DNA of 12,555 nucleotides. Source: Alphaproteobacteria bacterium. GTDB taxonomy: Bacteria; Pseudomonadota; Alphaproteobacteria; Rhodobacterales; Rhodobacteraceae. Both the position numbers and the translations under genes were made by a program. Below are positions 1-6,077 of this stretch, in pieces; the first letter of the stretch is position 1, and each line of letters starts with the position of its first letter. The stretch spans positions 1 to 12,555 of the forward strand of contig JAJRUE010000327.1 of assembly GCA_024277955.1 (NCBI GenBank), given 5' to 3'. The notes below the pieces were generated by a model. The model was not told where the DNA came from. It ran no database searches and saw only the letters and a program-made list of their open reading frames with translations.

Positions 1-41
1 CCTTCATGCGCCGCCTGATCCAGGATCTCACCAAGGAGTAA
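1..41 (+). CDS. C-terminal tail of an unidentified upstream gene (partial)
   Basis: Reading from base 3, the frame encodes FMRRLIQDLTKE and stops at a TAA at 39-41. The stop sits five bases before the ATG of the next gene, and the AAGGAG ribosome binding site of that gene (33-38) lies inside this tail. This arrangement is typical of the junction between two cotranscribed genes, which is the main reason to treat it as coding. Twelve residues are too few to assign a family, so the product is unknown. Confidence 0.45.
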   Translation, partial: FMRRLIQDLTKE

Positions 42-46
42 CGCCC

Positions 47-1210
47 ATGCCCGTCAAGAACCGCTTTGCCGAACTGCTGCCCGAAATCACCGAATGGCGC
101 CGCGATTTCCATGAAAACCCGGAAATCCTTTACGAGGTGCGCCGCACCGCCGGCATCGTCGCCGACAAATTGCGCGAATTTGGCTGCGACGAGGTGGTGA
201 CCGGCATCGGGCGCACCGGCGTCGTCGCGGTGATCAAGGGCAAGACCGACAGCTCGGGCAAGGTGATCGGGCTGCGCGCCGACATGGACGCGCTGCCGAT
301 CCTCGAGGCGACCGGGGTGGACTACGCCTCGAAAACCCCCGGCGTGATGCACGCCTGCGGCCATGACGGCCACACCGCGATGCTGCTGGGGGCTGCCAAG
401 TATCTCGCCGAGACGCGCAATTTCGACGGCACCTGCGTCGTGATCTTTCAGCCCGCCGAAGAAGGCGGCGCCGGCGGCAAGGCGATGGTCGACGACGGCA
501 TGATGGAGCGTTTCAACATCCAGGAAGTCTACGGCATGCACAACATGCCCGGCTTCCCGGTCGGCCAGTTCGCGATCCGCGCGGGTGCGTTTTTCGCCAG
601 CGCCGACCAGTTCACAATCGAGGTCGAGGGCAAGGGCGGCCACGCCGCCATGCCGCATGACGCCATCGACACCACCGTTGTGGCCAGCCACATCGTGATC
701 GCGCTGCAAACCATCGTGTCGCGCAATCTCGACCCGGTGAAACAGCTGGTGGTGTCGGTCACCTCGTTCGAAACCGAAAGCAAGGCCCATAACGTGATCC
801 CGCAGAAGGTCACGCTCAAGGGCACGGTGCGCACGCTCGATCCCACGGTGCAGGACATGGCCGAAAAACGCCTGGTGGAAATCGCCGAAAAGACCGCCGA
901 AACCTTCGGCGCGACCGCGCGGGTGGACTACGAGCGCGGCTACCCGGTGATGGTGAACGCCGAGGAGCAGACCGAGTTCGCCACCCGGGTCGCCGAAAAG
1001 GTGGCCGGCGCCTGCGCGCCCGCGCCGCTGATCATGGGGGGCGAAGATTTCGCCTTCATGCTGAACGCGCGCCCCGGGGCCTACATCCTGGTGGGCAACG
1101 GTGATACCGCGATGGTGCATCACCCGGAATACAACTTCGATGACAACGCGATCCCGGCGGGCTGTTCCTGGTTTGCCGAACTGGTCGAAAACCGGATGCC
1201 CGCGGGCTGA
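47..1210 (+). CDS. M20 family metal-dependent amidohydrolase (hippurate / N-acyl-amino-acid hydrolase type)
   Basis: A 387-residue cytosolic hydrolase of the M20D aminoacylase-like family, whose members cleave the amide bond of N-acyl amino acids or similar conjugates using two metal ions. Visible signatures: GLRADMDALPI (75-85), the metal motif HACGHDGH (102-109, ligands C104 and H106), QPAEEGG (135-141, catalytic E138 and metal ligand E139), GMHNMPG (163-169, H165), HNVIP in the lid domain, and the C-terminal GGEDF (331-335) and HHPEY (358-362, late histidine ligand). Length is normal for the family and no key residue is missing. The ATG at 47 has AAGGAG at 33-38. There is no signal peptide. 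It is followed after 3 nt by a glutamine amidotransferase and then a methyltransferase, so cotranscription is likely. The family is certain; the substrate (hippurate, indole-3-acetyl conjugates, other acyl amino acids) cannot be read from sequence. Confidence 0.93.
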   Translation: MPVKNRFAELLPEITEWRRDFHENPEILYEVRRTAGIVADKLREFGCDEVVTGIGRTGVVAVIKGKTDSSGKVIGLRADMDALPILEATGVDYASKTPGVMHACGHDGHTAMLLGAAKYLAETRNFDGTCVVIFQPAEEGGAGGKAMVDDGMMERFNIQEVYGMHNMPGFPVGQFAIRAGAFFASADQFTIEVEGKGGHAAMPHDAIDTTVVASHIVIALQTIVSRNLDPVKQLVVSVTSFETESKAHNVIPQKVTLKGTVRTLDPTVQDMAEKRLVEIAEKTAETFGATARVDYERGYPVMVNAEEQTEFATRVAEKVAGACAPAPLIMGGEDFAFMLNARPGAYILVGNGDTAMVHHPEYNFDDNAIPAGCSWFAELVENRMPAG

Positions 1211-1213
1211 ACC

Positions 1214-1954
1214 TTGAAGCCCTTTTTGATCCTGCAACTGCGTCCGGAAACCGAAGCGGCGGATGACGAGTTTGCCGCCATCCTCGCCAAGGGCGGGTTG
1301 GCGGAGGGGGAGGTGCGCCGCATCCGGCTGGACCGCGAAGACATCCCGCGCGATCTTCGGCTGGACGACTACAGCGGGGTCATCGTCGGCGGCGGGCCGG
1401 GCTGCGTGTCCGATCCGCCCGAAGCCAAGACCCCGACCGAAGCGCGTATCGAAGCCGCGGTCCTGGGGCTGATGCCGCAGATCACCGCGCGCGACTTTCC
1501 CTACATGGGCTGCTGCTACGGGATCGGTGTGCTGGCCCACCACCTGGGCGCTCCGGTGGGAAAAGAAGCGTTTTCCGAGCCCGTCGGCACCAGCACCTGC
1601 ACCCTGACCGATAGCGGCCGGCGCGACCCGCTGCTGTCCGGGCTGCCGGAACGCTTCGAAGCGTTCGTCGGCCACAAGGAAGCGGTCCAGACCCTGCCCG
1701 AAGGCTGCGAGCACCTGCTGCGCTCGGAAAACTGCCCCTACCAGATGATCCGCTACCGCGAAAACGTCTACGCTACCCAGTTCCACCCGGAAGCCGACGC
1801 GCGCGGCTTTGAAACCCGCATCAACATCTACCGCCACCGCGGCTATTTCCCGCCCGAAGAAGCCGAAGCGCTGATCGAAATGTGCCACGCCGCCGACGTG
1901 CGGGCGCCCGCGTCCATCCTGAAAAACTTTGTTGCCCGATACCGGCAGAAATAA
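1214..1954 (+). CDS. stand-alone class I glutamine amidotransferase (GMP-synthase-like GATase domain)
   Basis: A 246-residue class I (triad) glutamine amidotransferase, a fold that hydrolyses glutamine to glutamate and ammonia, or in some members cleaves other gamma-glutamyl amides. The nucleophile elbow is GCCYG (99-103), putting the catalytic cysteine at C101; QFHPE (189-193) supplies H191 and E193 to complete the triad. An oxyanion-strand motif GGGPG (59-63) and a GHKEAV segment (153-158) resemble the amidotransferase half of GMP synthase. No ATP-pyrophosphatase or other synthetase domain is present. The start is a TTG at 1214, three bases after the stop of the amidohydrolase. It has no Shine-Dalgarno, so translational coupling is likely. 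I prefer this TTG because the first beta strand (KPFLILQLRP) follows directly. The acceptor of the ammonia, if any, is unknown, and PuuD-like gamma-glutamyl hydrolase activity is an alternative. Confidence 0.88.
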   Translation: MKPFLILQLRPETEAADDEFAAILAKGGLAEGEVRRIRLDREDIPRDLRLDDYSGVIVGGGPGCVSDPPEAKTPTEARIEAAVLGLMPQITARDFPYMGCCYGIGVLAHHLGAPVGKEAFSEPVGTSTCTLTDSGRRDPLLSGLPERFEAFVGHKEAVQTLPEGCEHLLRSENCPYQMIRYRENVYATQFHPEADARGFETRINIYRHRGYFPPEEAEALIEMCHAADVRAPASILKNFVARYRQK

Positions 1955-1964
1955 GGAGCCCCCC

Positions 1965-2561
1965 ATGTGGGAAGAAAGATACAGCGCCAGCGACGACTAC
2001 CTGTTCGGCCGTGAACCGGCGCAGTTCCTGCGCGAAAACCCCGGCTGGCTGCGGCCCGGCCAAAGCGGTCTGGCGGTGGCCGATGGCGAGGGGCGAAATT
2101 CGGTCTACATGGCCGGGCGGGGGCTGAAGATGACCGCCTTCGACATGTCGGAAACGGCGGTGAAACGCGCCCGTGCGCTGGCCGGGGAACAGGGGGTTTC
2201 GGTGGATTTCCACCTGAGCGACTGGCAGGGATGGGACTGGTCGCGCCAGTTCGATCTGGTGGCCGCGATCTTTGTGCAGTTCATGGGGCCGGACGACCGC
2301 CCGGCCCAGTTTGCCAACCTCAGGGCGGCGGTGCGTCCGGGCGGCATCCTGATGCTGCACGGCTATACGCCGGAACAGATCGCGCTGGGCACCGGCGGCC
2401 CGCCCTTTGTCGAGAACATGTATACGCCCGAACTGCTGAGGGACGCCTTTGGCGACTGGGAGATCCAGCGCCTTGCGGCCTATGAACGCGACGTGCAGGA
2501 AGGCCGCGGTCACAGCGGAAAATCGGCGCTGATCGACCTGATCGCCCGCCGCCCTGCCTGA
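1965..2561 (+). CDS. class I SAM-dependent methyltransferase (TehB/UbiE-like small MTase)
   Basis: A 198-residue cytosolic methyltransferase with a Rossmann-type SAM site. The N-terminus (MWEERYSASDDYLFG) is typical of small TehB-like enzymes. Motif I is VADGEGRNS (38-46), the acidic end of strand 2 is AFD (58-60), and RPGG (124-127) marks the turn before the late strand carrying LMLHGYTPEQ. The ATG at 1965 is chosen over a TTG 36 bases upstream because AAGGAG lies at 1953-1958 and the conserved N-terminus begins here. The upstream TTG would add twelve residues translated from the intergenic sequence and the end of the amidotransferase gene. The gap from the amidotransferase is 10 nt, so it is probably the last gene of a three- or four-gene operon that ends at the convergent junction with moaA. 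The methyl acceptor cannot be predicted: TehB-type enzymes methylate oxyanions such as tellurite, but most family members act on small organic molecules. Confidence 0.88.
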   Translation: MWEERYSASDDYLFGREPAQFLRENPGWLRPGQSGLAVADGEGRNSVYMAGRGLKMTAFDMSETAVKRARALAGEQGVSVDFHLSDWQGWDWSRQFDLVAAIFVQFMGPDDRPAQFANLRAAVRPGGILMLHGYTPEQIALGTGGPPFVENMYTPELLRDAFGDWEIQRLAAYERDVQEGRGHSGKSALIDLIARRPA

Positions 2562-2570
2562 ATCCTTCCA

Positions 2571-2593
2571 GGCGGCGCCGCCGTGCCGGCGGC
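2571..2593 (+). terminator. GC-rich hairpin after the methyltransferase gene, possible terminator
   Basis: Ten bases after the methyltransferase stop, GGCGGCGCCGCC (2571-2582) is a perfect palindrome. Alternatively GCCGCC (2577-2582) can pair with GGCGGC (2588-2593) around GTGCC. The second fold is followed by ATTGTCTTTGG, a modest T content. This could end the rightward operon. The T-tract is weak, so Rho-dependent termination or the downstream repeat element may matter more. Confidence 0.35.
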
Positions 2594-2630
2594 ATTGTCT
2601 TTGGTTGCGCCGCGCATTCGCGCGTCGCGG

Positions 2631-2737
2631 TGCCTCCGGCGGGGATATTTTCGGACAGAAGAAGCAGTATTTCTTCTGTCGGGAAATATCCTCGGGGGTG
2701 AATTGGCCGTCAGGCCAAGAGGGGGCAGACGGCCCCC
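2631..2737 (-). repeat. dispersed three-hairpin repeat, copy 1 (at the methyltransferase / moaA convergent junction)
   Basis: About 107 bp nearly identical to 5945-6055 in the opposite orientation. Read in the moaA direction it holds three stem-loops. The first is GAGGGGGC / GCCCCCTC (2732-2739 and 2719-2726), beginning inside the moaA TGA. The second is TTGGCC / GGCCAA (2713-2718 and 2703-2708). The third is long: GGATATTT with AAATATCC (2684-2691 and 2643-2650), continued by GACAGAAGAA with TTCTTCTGTC (2671-2680 and 2654-2663), and a 7-nt loop. The position between two convergent genes and the strong stems suggest a bidirectional terminator or mRNA 3'-end stabiliser. I associate the GGGGATATTT...GACAGAAGAA core with roseobacter genomes from general familiarity, not from a search. 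No coding function: the short reading frames through it are artefacts of the palindrome. Confidence 0.9.
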
Positions 2738-3745
2738 TCAGCCGCCGGTGTGGCTCATGTGGCGGGACATCTGTCCGCTGACATCCTGGCGCGAGTAGTC
2801 GAAGTCGTGCCCCTTGGGTTTGAGCGAGATGGCCTTGCGGATCGCCGCCACCAGGGCTTCGTCGCTGTCGGGGTGATCGCGCAGCGGTGCGCGCAGGTCG
2901 GCCATGTCCTCTTGCCCGAGGCACATATAGAGTTCGCCGGTGCAGGTCAGGCGCACGCGGTTGCAGCTTTCGCAGAAATTATGCGACAGCGGCGTGATGA
3001 AGCCGACCTTTTGTCCGCTTTCTTCCAGCCGCACATAGCGCGCCGGCCCGCCGCTGCGTTCGGCCAGGTCGGTCAGTGTATAGCGTTTCGCCAGCTGCGC
3101 GCGCGCATCGGTCAGCGCCCAGTATTGGCCGATCCGGTCGGTGTCGCCCATGTCGCCCATGGGCATCACCTCGATCCAGGTCATGTCCATGTCGCGGCTG
3201 GCGCACCATTCGGTCATGGTGAACAGCTCGTCCTCGTTAAAGCCTTTCAGCGCAACCGCGTTGATCTTGATGCGCAGCCCCGCCTTTTGCGCCGCGTCGA
3301 TGCCGCCCAGCACCTGTTTCAGCCGTCCCCAGCGGGTGACGCGGGCGAATTTTTCTTCGTCCAGGGTGTCGAGCGACACGTTCACCCGGCGCACGCCGGC
3401 GCGGGCCAGATCTTCGGCGAAACGGCCCAGTTGCGAACCATTGGTGGTCAGCGTCAATTCGTCCAGGGCGCCGCTGTCGAGGTGGCGCGTCATCGAGTCG
3501 AAAAACGTCATGATCCCGCGCCGCACCAGCGGTTCGCCGCCGGTGATGCGCAGCTTGCGCACCCCGAGCCCGATGAAGGCGGTGCACATCCGGTCCAGTT
3601 CTTCCAGCGTCAGCAGTTCTTTCTTGGGAAGAAAGCTCATGTTTTCGCTCATGCAGTAGACACAGCGAAAATCGCAGCGGTCGGTGACCGAGACACGCAG
3701 GTAGGTGACGGCGCGCTGGAACGGATCGATCAGGGGTTCGGACAT
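2738..3745 (-). CDS. moaA: GTP 3',8-cyclase MoaA (molybdenum cofactor biosynthesis)
   Basis: A 335-residue radical SAM enzyme that rearranges GTP to 3',8-cyclo-7,8-dihydro-GTP, the first step of molybdopterin synthesis (with MoaC). The radical-SAM cluster motif is C24-xxx-C28-xx-C31 in CDFRCVYC, TGGEP (68-72) is the SAM-binding strand, and the second 4Fe-4S site is C258-xx-C261-x13-C275 (FCESCNRVRLTC...C). The protein ends in Gly-Gly, the conserved MoaA tail that enters the active site. Length matches the family. The ATG at 3745 is chosen because MSEPLIDPFQR is a plausible N-terminus; the open frame continues upstream but would run across the divergent lipoprotein gene. No Shine-Dalgarno precedes it, and a promoter-like pair is placed for a leaderless start. 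No other moa gene lies in the window. Its stop codon is part of the first hairpin of the adjacent repeat. Confidence 0.96.
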   Translation of the reverse strand: MSEPLIDPFQRAVTYLRVSVTDRCDFRCVYCMSENMSFLPKKELLTLEELDRMCTAFIGLGVRKLRITGGEPLVRRGIMTFFDSMTRHLDSGALDELTLTTNGSQLGRFAEDLARAGVRRVNVSLDTLDEEKFARVTRWGRLKQVLGGIDAAQKAGLRIKINAVALKGFNEDELFTMTEWCASRDMDMTWIEVMPMGDMGDTDRIGQYWALTDARAQLAKRYTLTDLAERSGGPARYVRLEESGQKVGFITPLSHNFCESCNRVRLTCTGELYMCLGQEDMADLRAPLRDHPDSDEALVAAIRKAISLKPKGHDFDYSRQDVSGQMSRHMSHTGG

Positions 3746-3752
3746 GGGGTGC

Positions 3753-3781
3753 AGACTACGCGCGCGGCGCTGGGCGGGCAA
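3753..3781 (-). promoter_or_regulatory. candidate moaA promoter (leaderless geometry)
   Basis: On the minus strand TTGCCC (3781-3776) and TAGTCT (3758-3753) are separated by exactly 17 nt. Seven bases (GCACCCC) then lead to the moaA ATG, so transcription would begin at or beside the start codon. The -35 matches the sigma-70 consensus at 4 of 6 positions; the -10 is weak (3 of 6). No other promoter-like pair is evident in the 84-bp divergent gap on this strand. Confidence 0.35.
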
Positions 3782-3794
3782 GCGCAGAGTTCGG

Positions 3795-3823
3795 TTGAAG
3801 GGCGCGGGCGTTGACCCTAAGCT
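3795..3823 (+). promoter_or_regulatory. candidate promoter of the lipoprotein/acyl-CoA synthetase unit (leaderless geometry)
   Basis: TTGAAG (3795-3800) and TAAGCT (3818-3823) are separated by 17 nt, and the lipoprotein ATG begins seven bases after the -10 element. There is no Shine-Dalgarno, so a leaderless transcript is plausible. It lies back to back with the moaA promoter candidate, the two -35 elements being 13 bp apart. Match quality is modest. Confidence 0.3.
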
Positions 3824-3829
3824 TTGGGC

Positions 3830-4318
3830 ATGGCTGGAACCAGAAGGTCTTTTGTCGTGCTGCTTGGAACGGCTGCCCTGGCGGGATGCGCAACCGGGCG
3901 TGTAGCGGTGTTGCGCCCGGGGGCCGACACGGTGCGGCCGGTGCCCCGGCCCGGCGGCGGCGACGCGCGGGCCCCGGGGGCGGGGGCGCGCACGCCCGAA
4001 GCGCTTGACACCACCAGCCAGGGCGAACGCGCCGCGGCGCTCGAGGCGGCGCAGGGCGGCGCGCAAAACGAGATCGGCCGCACCATCGCGTCGCTCGGCG
4101 ATCCGATGCGCCCCGGCTTCTGGCTGGAAACGCCGCTGGTCGGTGCCGCTGCCAAGGGGCGGGTGGTTCATGCGCAAACCGGCGCGTCGGTGGCCGTGGA
4201 TCTGATTCCGATCGCCGCGGACCCGTCTGCCGGCAGCCGCCTGTCGCTGGCGGCGATGCGGCTGTTGGGGGTGTCGTTGACCGATCTGCCGGAGCTCATT
4301 GTCTATGCCCGGCAGTGA
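3830..4318 (+). CDS. small predicted outer-membrane lipoprotein of unknown function
   Basis: A 162-residue protein with a classic lipoprotein signal: MAGTRRSF, a hydrophobic run, then the lipobox L17-A18-G19-C20, so C20 should be lipidated. A Pro/Gly/Ala-rich linker (about residues 30-58) follows, then a folded part with GERAAALEAA, TIASLGDPMRPGFWLETPLV and a C-terminal SRLSLAAMRLLGVSLTDLPEL segment. I recall similar roseobacter lipoproteins labelled 'D-galactarate dehydratase', but nothing here supports that enzymatic activity: the protein is short and exported, and no metal or catalytic motif is visible. The ATG at 3830 is preferred over a TTG two codons upstream because it fits the leaderless promoter spacing. 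It overlaps the acyl-CoA synthetase start by 14 bp, implying translational coupling. No aspartate follows the lipidated cysteine (+2 is Ala), which by the E. coli rule suggests outer-membrane sorting. Confidence 0.85.
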   Translation: MAGTRRSFVVLLGTAALAGCATGRVAVLRPGADTVRPVPRPGGGDARAPGAGARTPEALDTTSQGERAAALEAAQGGAQNEIGRTIASLGDPMRPGFWLETPLVGAAAKGRVVHAQTGASVAVDLIPIAADPSAGSRLSLAAMRLLGVSLTDLPELIVYARQ

Positions 4319-5945
4319 CCAGCGCCGCCTGATCCGCCAGACCGGCGACTGGCGGGCCATGCGCGCCGCCTTCCGCTGGAACGTTCCGGAATATTTCAAC
4401 ATTGCCGAAAGGTGCTGCGACAGTTGGGCCGCCGCCGATCCGGACCGCCTGGCGATTGTCCATATTGGCGACGACGGCGGCATGCGCCCCTGGAAATACG
4501 GCCGTTTGCGGCAGGCGGCGGACGGGCTGGCGGCGAGCCTCGCGGCGCGCGGCATCAAGCGCGGAGACCGCGTCGCCGTGCTCTTGCCGCAGTCACCCGA
4601 GGTGATGATCGCGCATTTCGCGGTGATGAAGCTGGGGGCGGTGGTGCTGCCGCTGTTCACCCTGTTTGGCGAAGATGCGCTGCGCTACCGGCTGGCCGAC
4701 AGCGGCGCCAAGGCACTGATCACCGACGAGGCGAACACCGAACGCGCGGTGGCGCTGATGTTTGATCTGCCGGAGCTCGGGCGCATCTATTCCACCAGCG
4801 CGCGCGCCCAGGCCCCGGTGCTCAGCCTCTGGGGGGAAATCTCGCGCGCCAACGGGCCGTGGCAGACCGCGCGCACCCTGGCCGACGACCCGGCGGTGCT
4901 GATCTACACCTCGGGCACCACCGGCCCGCCCAAGGGGGTGCTGCACGCGCACCGTTTCCTGCTGGGGCATCTGCCCTCGGTCGAAGCGCATCACGAAGGC
5001 TTCCCGCAGCCCGGAGACCGGGGCTGGACCCCCGCCGACTGGGCCTGGATCGGCGGGCTGATGGACATGGCCATGCCCTGCCTCTACTTCGGCGTGCCGC
5101 TGGTCAGCCACAGGATGCGAAAATTCGACCCCGAAGAAGCCTTTGCCCTGATCCGCGCGCAAGCGTTGCGCAACCTGTTCCTGCCGCCCACGGCGCTGAA
5201 GATGATGCGCGCCGCGCCCGCCCCGGTCGGGCTGGGGGTGCGGTCGGTGTCTTCGGGGGGCGAAAGCCTGGGCGCCGATCTGCTGGAATGGGGCCGGGCG
5301 GTGCTGGGCGCGCCGATCAACGAGATCTACGGCCAGACCGAATGCAACCTGGTGCTCAGTTCCTGCGCCGGCTCGATGCAGGTGCGGCCCGGGTCGATGG
5401 GGCAGCCGGTGCCGGGGTTCGAGGTCGAGATCATCGACGGCGACGGGCGCGTGCTTGCCCCCGGCGAACAGGGCGAAATTGCGGTGAAAGCCCCCAACCC
5501 GGTGATGTTCCTGGAATACTGGAACAAGCCGCAGGCCACGGCGGCCAAGTTCGCCAACGGCTGGCTGCGCACCGGCGACCTGGGGATAAAGGACGAGGAC
5601 GGCTATTTCAGTTTCGTCGCCCGCGACGACGATGTGATCAATTCGGCGGGCTACCGGATCGGGCCGTCGGAAATCGAACATTGCCTGACCGGCCATCCGG
5701 ATGTGGTGATGGCGGCGGCGGTCGGGGTGCCGGACGCGCTGAAAGGGCAGGTGGTCAAGGCTTTTGTGGTGCTGCGCGAAGGCGTGCGCCGCGACGGGCT
5801 GGAGGCGGCGCTGATCGGACGGGTGCGCGCGCGCGTCAGCCCGCATGTGGCCCCGCGCGCCGTCGAATTCGTCGACAGCCTGCCGATGACCGCGACCGGC
5901 AAGATCATGCGCCGCAAGCTGCGGGATGCCCGGGACGGGGCCTAG
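4305..5945 (+). CDS. AMP-forming acyl-CoA synthetase (short/medium-chain, ANL superfamily)
   Basis: A 546-residue member of the adenylate-forming ANL superfamily that activates a carboxylic acid as acyl-AMP and transfers it to CoA. Core motifs in order: P-loop-like YTSGTTGPPKG (201-211), the TPADWAWIGGL stretch (about 242-252), YGQTE (342-346), TGD (423-425), the hinge region ARDDDVINSAGYRIGPSEIE (439-458) and C-terminal TATGKIMRRKLR with the adenylation lysine K533. The DWAWIGGL and GYRIGPSEIE segments resemble acetyl/medium-chain acyl-CoA synthetases of the AcsM/PrpE-like branch rather than long-chain FadD, but the acyl specificity is not determined. The ATG at 4305 is chosen because GGAG lies at 4291-4294 and an upstream TTG adds only two residues. 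It overlaps the lipoprotein gene by 14 bp. The TAG stop forms part of the first hairpin of repeat copy 2. Confidence 0.93.
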   Translation: MPGSDQRRLIRQTGDWRAMRAAFRWNVPEYFNIAERCCDSWAAADPDRLAIVHIGDDGGMRPWKYGRLRQAADGLAASLAARGIKRGDRVAVLLPQSPEVMIAHFAVMKLGAVVLPLFTLFGEDALRYRLADSGAKALITDEANTERAVALMFDLPELGRIYSTSARAQAPVLSLWGEISRANGPWQTARTLADDPAVLIYTSGTTGPPKGVLHAHRFLLGHLPSVEAHHEGFPQPGDRGWTPADWAWIGGLMDMAMPCLYFGVPLVSHRMRKFDPEEAFALIRAQALRNLFLPPTALKMMRAAPAPVGLGVRSVSSGGESLGADLLEWGRAVLGAPINEIYGQTECNLVLSSCAGSMQVRPGSMGQPVPGFEVEIIDGDGRVLAPGEQGEIAVKAPNPVMFLEYWNKPQATAAKFANGWLRTGDLGIKDEDGYFSFVARDDDVINSAGYRIGPSEIEHCLTGHPDVVMAAAVGVPDALKGQVVKAFVVLREGVRRDGLEAALIGRVRARVSPHVAPRAVEFVDSLPMTATGKIMRRKLRDARDGA

Positions 5946-6055
5946 GGGGCTGTCTGCCCCCTCTTGCGCCGGCGGCGCAATTCACCCCCGAGGATATTTC
6001 CCGACAGAAGAAAACCCGTTCATTCTTCTGTCCGCAAATATCCCCGCCGGAGGCA
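5945..6055 (+). repeat. dispersed three-hairpin repeat, copy 2 (at the acyl-CoA synthetase / PPOx-protein convergent junction)
   Basis: The same element as 2631-2737 but inverted. Here it follows the acyl-CoA synthetase stop on the plus strand. Hairpin 1 is GGGGGC / GCCCCC (5945-5950 and 5956-5961) and includes the G of the TAG stop; it can be extended by the flanking A and T. Hairpin 2 is TTGCGCC / GGCGCAA (5964-5970 and 5974-5980), a stem of different sequence from copy 1 but still perfectly paired. Hairpin 3 pairs GGATATTT (5992-5999) with AAATATCC (6036-6043) and GACAGAAGAA (6003-6012) with TTCTTCTGTC (6023-6032), with a 10-nt loop. Bases 5978-6013 are identical over 36 positions to the reverse complement of 2670-2705. 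It is the likely transcription end for both converging genes. Bases 6056-6077, up to the next stop codon, show nothing further. Confidence 0.9.
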
Positions 6056-6077
6056 TGAAATCCTGCGGCACTGCCGG

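Noticed and set aside
2643..2691. CRISPR-like repeat at the long palindrome
   Set aside because: A single palindrome per site, no regular repeat-spacer series, and no cas genes.
2583..2798. 71-codon plus-strand frame at the methyltransferase/moaA junction
   Set aside because: It is made of translated repeat hairpins and antisense moaA, with no ribosome binding site.
1821..2924. 367-codon minus-strand frame covering the methyltransferase gene and repeat copy 1
   Set aside because: It is antisense to a real methyltransferase and runs through a structured non-coding repeat, with low-complexity Arg/Pro-rich sequence.
3746..4660. Upstream extension of the moaA reading frame to about 640 codons
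   Set aside because: The extension lies antisense to the lipoprotein and synthetase genes and has no conserved sequence. MoaA normally begins near MSEPLIDPF.
2631..6055. Composite transposon, or insertion sequence ends, around the moaA block
   Set aside because: No transposase, no target-site duplication at the outer borders, and the internal genes are ordinary housekeeping types. The repeats look like gene-end elements.
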